A stretch of 14,737 nt of DNA from Bacteroidales bacterium. GTDB taxonomy: Bacteria > Bacteroidota > Bacteroidia > Bacteroidales > P3. Position 1 is the stretch's first letter. Each line of letters starts with the position of its first letter. The position numbers and the translations under genes were made by a program. Shown one piece after another: positions 12,183 to 14,737 of the stretch. The DNA lies in assembly GCA_031286005.1 (NCBI GenBank), contig JAITVC010000275.1, forward strand, positions 1 to 14,737. The letters run 5' to 3'. The notes below the pieces were generated by a model that saw nothing but the letters and a program-made list of their open reading frames with translations, ran no database searches and was not told the DNA's origin.

Positions 12183-14576
12183 TTATTTTTTAATGATTTT
12201 CGTCATCCGGTTGCCCACACGCAGGATGTAGAGGCCGGGTTGGAAGTTGGTCATGTCGATGGTGTGTTCTTTGATGCCTGTTGGGATGTGGCCTAAGTAT
12301 ATTCGTCGGCCAATCATGTCGTAGAGTTCCACGATGCTACTGTAGCCTATAAAGTCGCTCACGATGGTGATGCGCAACTCGGTGTCTACCGGATTGGGGT
12401 GCACCTTTACTTCCGTATCTAACATCGGTTGCAGGGCAATGCGAGGATTCTCACATTCGTCCAGCACTTGATTGAGCCAAACGAGGCTGTCTCTCAGCGC
12501 TTGCAACTGTTGGCTCTCGTCGCAATCGCCGATGCCTGTGCCGCAGTTGTCCAACAGGGCTTGCAGGCGGGCACTTTCGGCGTTGAGGGCTGCGGTATCC
12601 GTCATCAAGGCCGTTTTGTCGTTGTGCAGAATGATGATCGTTGCGTTGAGCAAGGCCGTGTCATTGCGCAAGAGGGCAAGATTGTTGTTGAGTACGGCCG
12701 TGTCGATTTTGAGGTTGGCGATGATTTGCAGCAGGGCAGCATTGTCGTCGCTGTTTTCCTCACAAAGGGTAAGCAGTTCATAGAGGCGCACCGTATCGGC
12801 AATCAACTCGGCGGTGTCAGTTTTTAGGGCAACGATGACCGTGTTGAGACTTGCGGTATCTTCCGCAAGAGCAAAAATGACTGAATTTAGACTTGCGGTA
12901 TCTTCCGCAAGAGCAAAAATGACTGAGTTTAGACTTGCGGTATCTTCCGCAAGAGCAAAAATGACTGAGTTTAGACTTGCGGTATCTTCCGCAAGGGCAA
13001 CGATGACCTTATTTTGCTCAACAATGCTATCCAACAGGCATTCTTCGGTGTTGATGCCGGTTATGGCGCCAAGGTCTTTCCAAACATCAGCCGCCTTGTA
13101 GGCTTCCACAAAGCAAAAGGGAACGTGCAGCGCTACGTTGGTAAGCGGGTTCCCTGTTACATAATGTGTAAAATCATCGCTATTTATAGGCTGCGGCTCG
13201 CGGCTAAGGTTTACTATCTTGGTTATGTCGCAATGCATAAACGCACCCTCGCCAATGGATTCTACGCTTGAGGGAATGCTTACGACGCTTAAGCTATAGC
13301 AATTAGCAAACGCAAGCTGACCAATACTTGTTACCCCTTCGGGAAGGCTTATTGAGTCCAAATTGGATATATTAAACGCATACGCACCAATACTCGTTAC
13401 CCCTTGTGGGATACTTACCGAAGTTAAGCTTCTGCTGTTGGCAAACGCAGAAACGCCAATGTTGGTTACGCCCTCCTTTACCACCACTGTGGTGATGTCG
13501 CCTATATAGCCGGGCCAAGGCACCGTACCGGAACCGGAAAAATCCTGCATCTCGCCGTTTCCGCTTATGGTCAGCGTGGTTTTATCGCCGCTGAGGGTGG
13601 CGATAACATCGGACGGGTTGGTTTTGCCTATTTCCCACGTGATGGGCAATTTGCTTGCCTCGCAGTCGGCCAGCTCGGTGTTCAGGCGGGCGGTGTCGGC
13701 TTGCAGCGCCTTCTTGTCGTTAAAAAGGCGCAGGGTGTCGGCTTGCAGCTGGTCAATGGCGGCAAGGGCTTCTTGGTAAAAGGTGTTTAAGGCTTCGTAG
13801 TCTTCATACGTTTCAATGGTAACCGTTGCACCACAACAGTAGCTATACTCCTCCCAGCTTTTGAGCCCCCTAAGGTGGCGTAATGTTATGTTTCCTACGC
13901 CGTAAAATATATTGCTTCCCATATCCGGTTTCTTCCCCATAAATGTTATGGTGCTTAGCTGCGCACAGTTCCGAAACACTAAAGAGCCCATACTCTTTAC
14001 GCTGGCGGGAATTGTTATCTGCTGCAAGCTTGCACAGCCTAAAAATGCAGTGTTCCCTATACTTACCAGGCTGTTGCCAAGGCTTATCGAGGCCAAGCTG
14101 CCGCAACTGGAAAATGCAAACTCCCCTACGCTTGTTACGCTGTTGGGAAGCACTATTGAAGTTAAGCTGCGGCAATCGGTAAATGCATCGCTCCCTATAC
14201 TCTTCACGCTACTGCCTATGGTAACCGAGGCCAAGTTGCCGCAGCGGGAAAATGCTCTGCCTCCTATACTATCTACGCTATTGCCAATGGTGGCTGTAGC
14301 TAAGTTGGTCATGTTGTCAAACGCTTTGGAGGAAATGTTTGTTACACCATTTCCAACGGTAAGGCTTGTTATTTGCTCGAGAACGCCATACCAGGGTCTC
14401 TGGTAGTAGTCATAAAAAGCCATATCGCCCGTGCCGCTTATGGTAAGGGTTTTGCTGTCGGCGCTAAGGGTGGCGGTAACATCGGCGAGGTTGGGCGAGC
14501 CTATTTGCCAGGTGGTTTGCGCGCTAAGGCTTGCTGCCAGCATGAGGGCGGCGAGGAGGGAAAGGATGGGTTTCAT
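12183..14576 (-). CDS. BspA-like leucine-rich-repeat surface protein with coiled coil and T9SS sorting domain
   Basis: A 797-residue exported protein. A signal peptide (LLAALMLAASLSAQ) is followed by two similar modules. Module 1 has a cap (TWQIGSPNLADVTATLSADS), then LRR_5/BspA repeats (SIGGRAFSRCGNLASVTIGS type, about 23 residues each) to about residue 230, then a coil to about 305. Module 2 repeats the cap (TWEIGKTNPSDVIATLSGDK, from about 308) and LRRs to about 470. Next comes a long coiled-coil stalk (about 510-705) built on DTAxLN units, including four exact 14-residue repeats. The last about 70 residues are a type-A T9SS C-terminal domain (VHPNPVDTEL near 724, GLYILRVGNRMTKIIKK at the end). 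The protein is therefore predicted to cross the outer membrane by T9SS and be anchored on the surface. BspA-like LRRs often mediate adhesion; that role is inferred. Confidence 0.92.
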   Translation of the reverse strand: MKPILSLLAALMLAASLSAQTTWQIGSPNLADVTATLSADSKTLTISGTGDMAFYDYYQRPWYGVLEQITSLTVGNGVTNISSKAFDNMTNLATATIGNSVDSIGGRAFSRCGNLASVTIGSSVKSIGSDAFTDCRSLTSIVLPNSVTSVGEFAFSSCGSLASISLGNSLVSIGNTAFLGCASLQQITIPASVKSMGSLVFRNCAQLSTITFMGKKPDMGSNIFYGVGNITLRHLRGLKSWEEYSYCCGATVTIETYEDYEALNTFYQEALAAIDQLQADTLRLFNDKKALQADTARLNTELADCEASKLPITWEIGKTNPSDVIATLSGDKTTLTISGNGEMQDFSGSGTVPWPGYIGDITTVVVKEGVTNIGVSAFANSRSLTSVSIPQGVTSIGAYAFNISNLDSISLPEGVTSIGQLAFANCYSLSVVSIPSSVESIGEGAFMHCDITKIVNLSREPQPINSDDFTHYVTGNPLTNVALHVPFCFVEAYKAADVWKDLGAITGINTEECLLDSIVEQNKVIVALAEDTASLNSVIFALAEDTASLNSVIFALAEDTASLNSVIFALAEDTASLNTVIVALKTDTAELIADTVRLYELLTLCEENSDDNAALLQIIANLKIDTAVLNNNLALLRNDTALLNATIIILHNDKTALMTDTAALNAESARLQALLDNCGTGIGDCDESQQLQALRDSLVWLNQVLDECENPRIALQPMLDTEVKVHPNPVDTELRITIVSDFIGYSSIVELYDMIGRRIYLGHIPTGIKEHTIDMTNFQPGLYILRVGNRMTKIIKK
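12847..13014 (-). repeat. Four 42-bp in-frame tandem repeats in the stalk region
   Basis: Units start at 12847, 12889, 12931 and 12973. Copies 2 and 3 are identical, copy 1 differs at one base, and copy 4 differs at several bases near its end. Each encodes a 14-residue stalk unit based on LAEDTASLNSVIFA, about residues 522-577. Every copy contains the perfect inverted repeat CTTGCGG-TATCTT-CCGCAAG. The near-identity suggests recent expansion by slippage or recombination; the 42-bp size preserves frame. Confidence 0.93.
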
Positions 14577-14619
14577 GGTGGGTTTTTGTTTGTTTTTGGA
14601 TAGGGATTTATTGATGGCG

Positions 14620-14627
14620 CAAAGATA
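14620..14627 (-). promoter_or_regulatory. Putative -7 box of the LRR/beta-barrel unit
   Basis: TATCTTTG on the minus strand, preceded by TTTTTTTTCG, is 44 bases upstream of the LRR gene ATG, the same distance as at purF. The expected -33 position holds no TTTG. Confidence 0.6.
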
Positions 14628-14683
14628 CGAAAAAAAAATGAACTATGGGGAAAAAAAAATGCCTCTTATCACGAGCAAAATTT

Positions 14684-14737
14684 GTAGCGGAGGTTCTGTA
14701 TAGGATTAGTATAGGATCAATATAGGATCAATATAGG
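14684..14737. repeat. 11-bp tandem repeat array running off the right edge
   Basis: Clear units are GTATAGGATTA (14698), GTATAGGATCA (14709), ATATAGGATCA (14720) and the first seven bases of a fourth (14731). A 12-base relative, GTAGCGGAGGTT, lies just before (14684-14695). The array continues beyond the window. No reading frame explains it; it lies upstream of the LRR promoter. Confidence 0.85.

Noticed and set aside
12429..12827. Plus-strand open frames of about 100-130 codons antisense to the LRR gene stalk
   Set aside because: They mirror the repetitive codons of the stalk and show no recognisable domain or promoter.
12847..13014. Regular repeats with internal palindromes resembling a CRISPR array
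   Set aside because: Units are contiguous with no variable spacers, keep the reading frame of the LRR protein, and encode a coiled-coil unit.
14577..14683. Possible short gene upstream of the LRR protein
   Set aside because: Only homopolymer-rich promoter sequence is seen, with no plausible start and conserved product.

Overview
The window looks like a chromosomal segment of a Bacteroidales (Bacteroidota) genome. Three things point there: (i) the recurring promoter signature T-tract + CGTATCTTTGC, an extended form of the Bacteroidota -7 box TAnnTTTG, found upstream of five transcription units; (ii) a large leucine-rich-repeat surface protein ending in a type IX secretion (T9SS) sorting domain, which is essentially restricted to this phylum; (iii) a fused gamma-alpha KorA with KorB and a small 2[4Fe-4S] ferredoxin, typical of anaerobes. 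I cannot name a species. There are no rRNA or tRNA genes, no CRISPR array and no transposase.

Layout. 1-1161 (+): the end of an aspartate dehydrogenase gene (NAD biosynthesis) and a pyrroline-5-carboxylate-reductase-like oxidoreductase, closed by a bidirectional terminator. 1214-4113 (-): korB and korA, a 2-oxoacid:ferredoxin oxidoreductase, transcribed divergently from a 55-residue ferredoxin (4301-4468, +) that is its likely electron acceptor. A perfect 40-bp palindrome (4480-4519) terminates both the ferredoxin and the purine cluster. 4534-10620 (-): purF, purM, purN and purH of de novo IMP synthesis, interrupted between purM and purN by two AT-rich accessory genes (a RhuM-type DNA-binding protein with a PLD-like C-terminal region, and a one-pass membrane protein of unknown function). 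10856-11438 (-): a DUF4160/DUF2442 pair in which the DUF4160 gene carries a single-base frameshift. 11486-14576 (-): an outer-membrane beta-barrel protein downstream of the LRR/coiled-coil/T9SS protein.

How it fits together. The left half is core metabolism: NAD precursor synthesis, 2-oxoacid oxidation with low-potential electron transfer to ferredoxin, and purine synthesis. The right half is accessory: a toxin-antitoxin-like pair with an unproven function, and a cell-surface module. The least-explained structure lies between genes. Three classes of short tandem repeats, with 7-, 9- and 11-bp units, sit at the gene junctions around purM and purF and again at the right edge of the window. I regard these micro-repeats, together with the accessory pair inside the purine operon, as the most interesting parts of this window.
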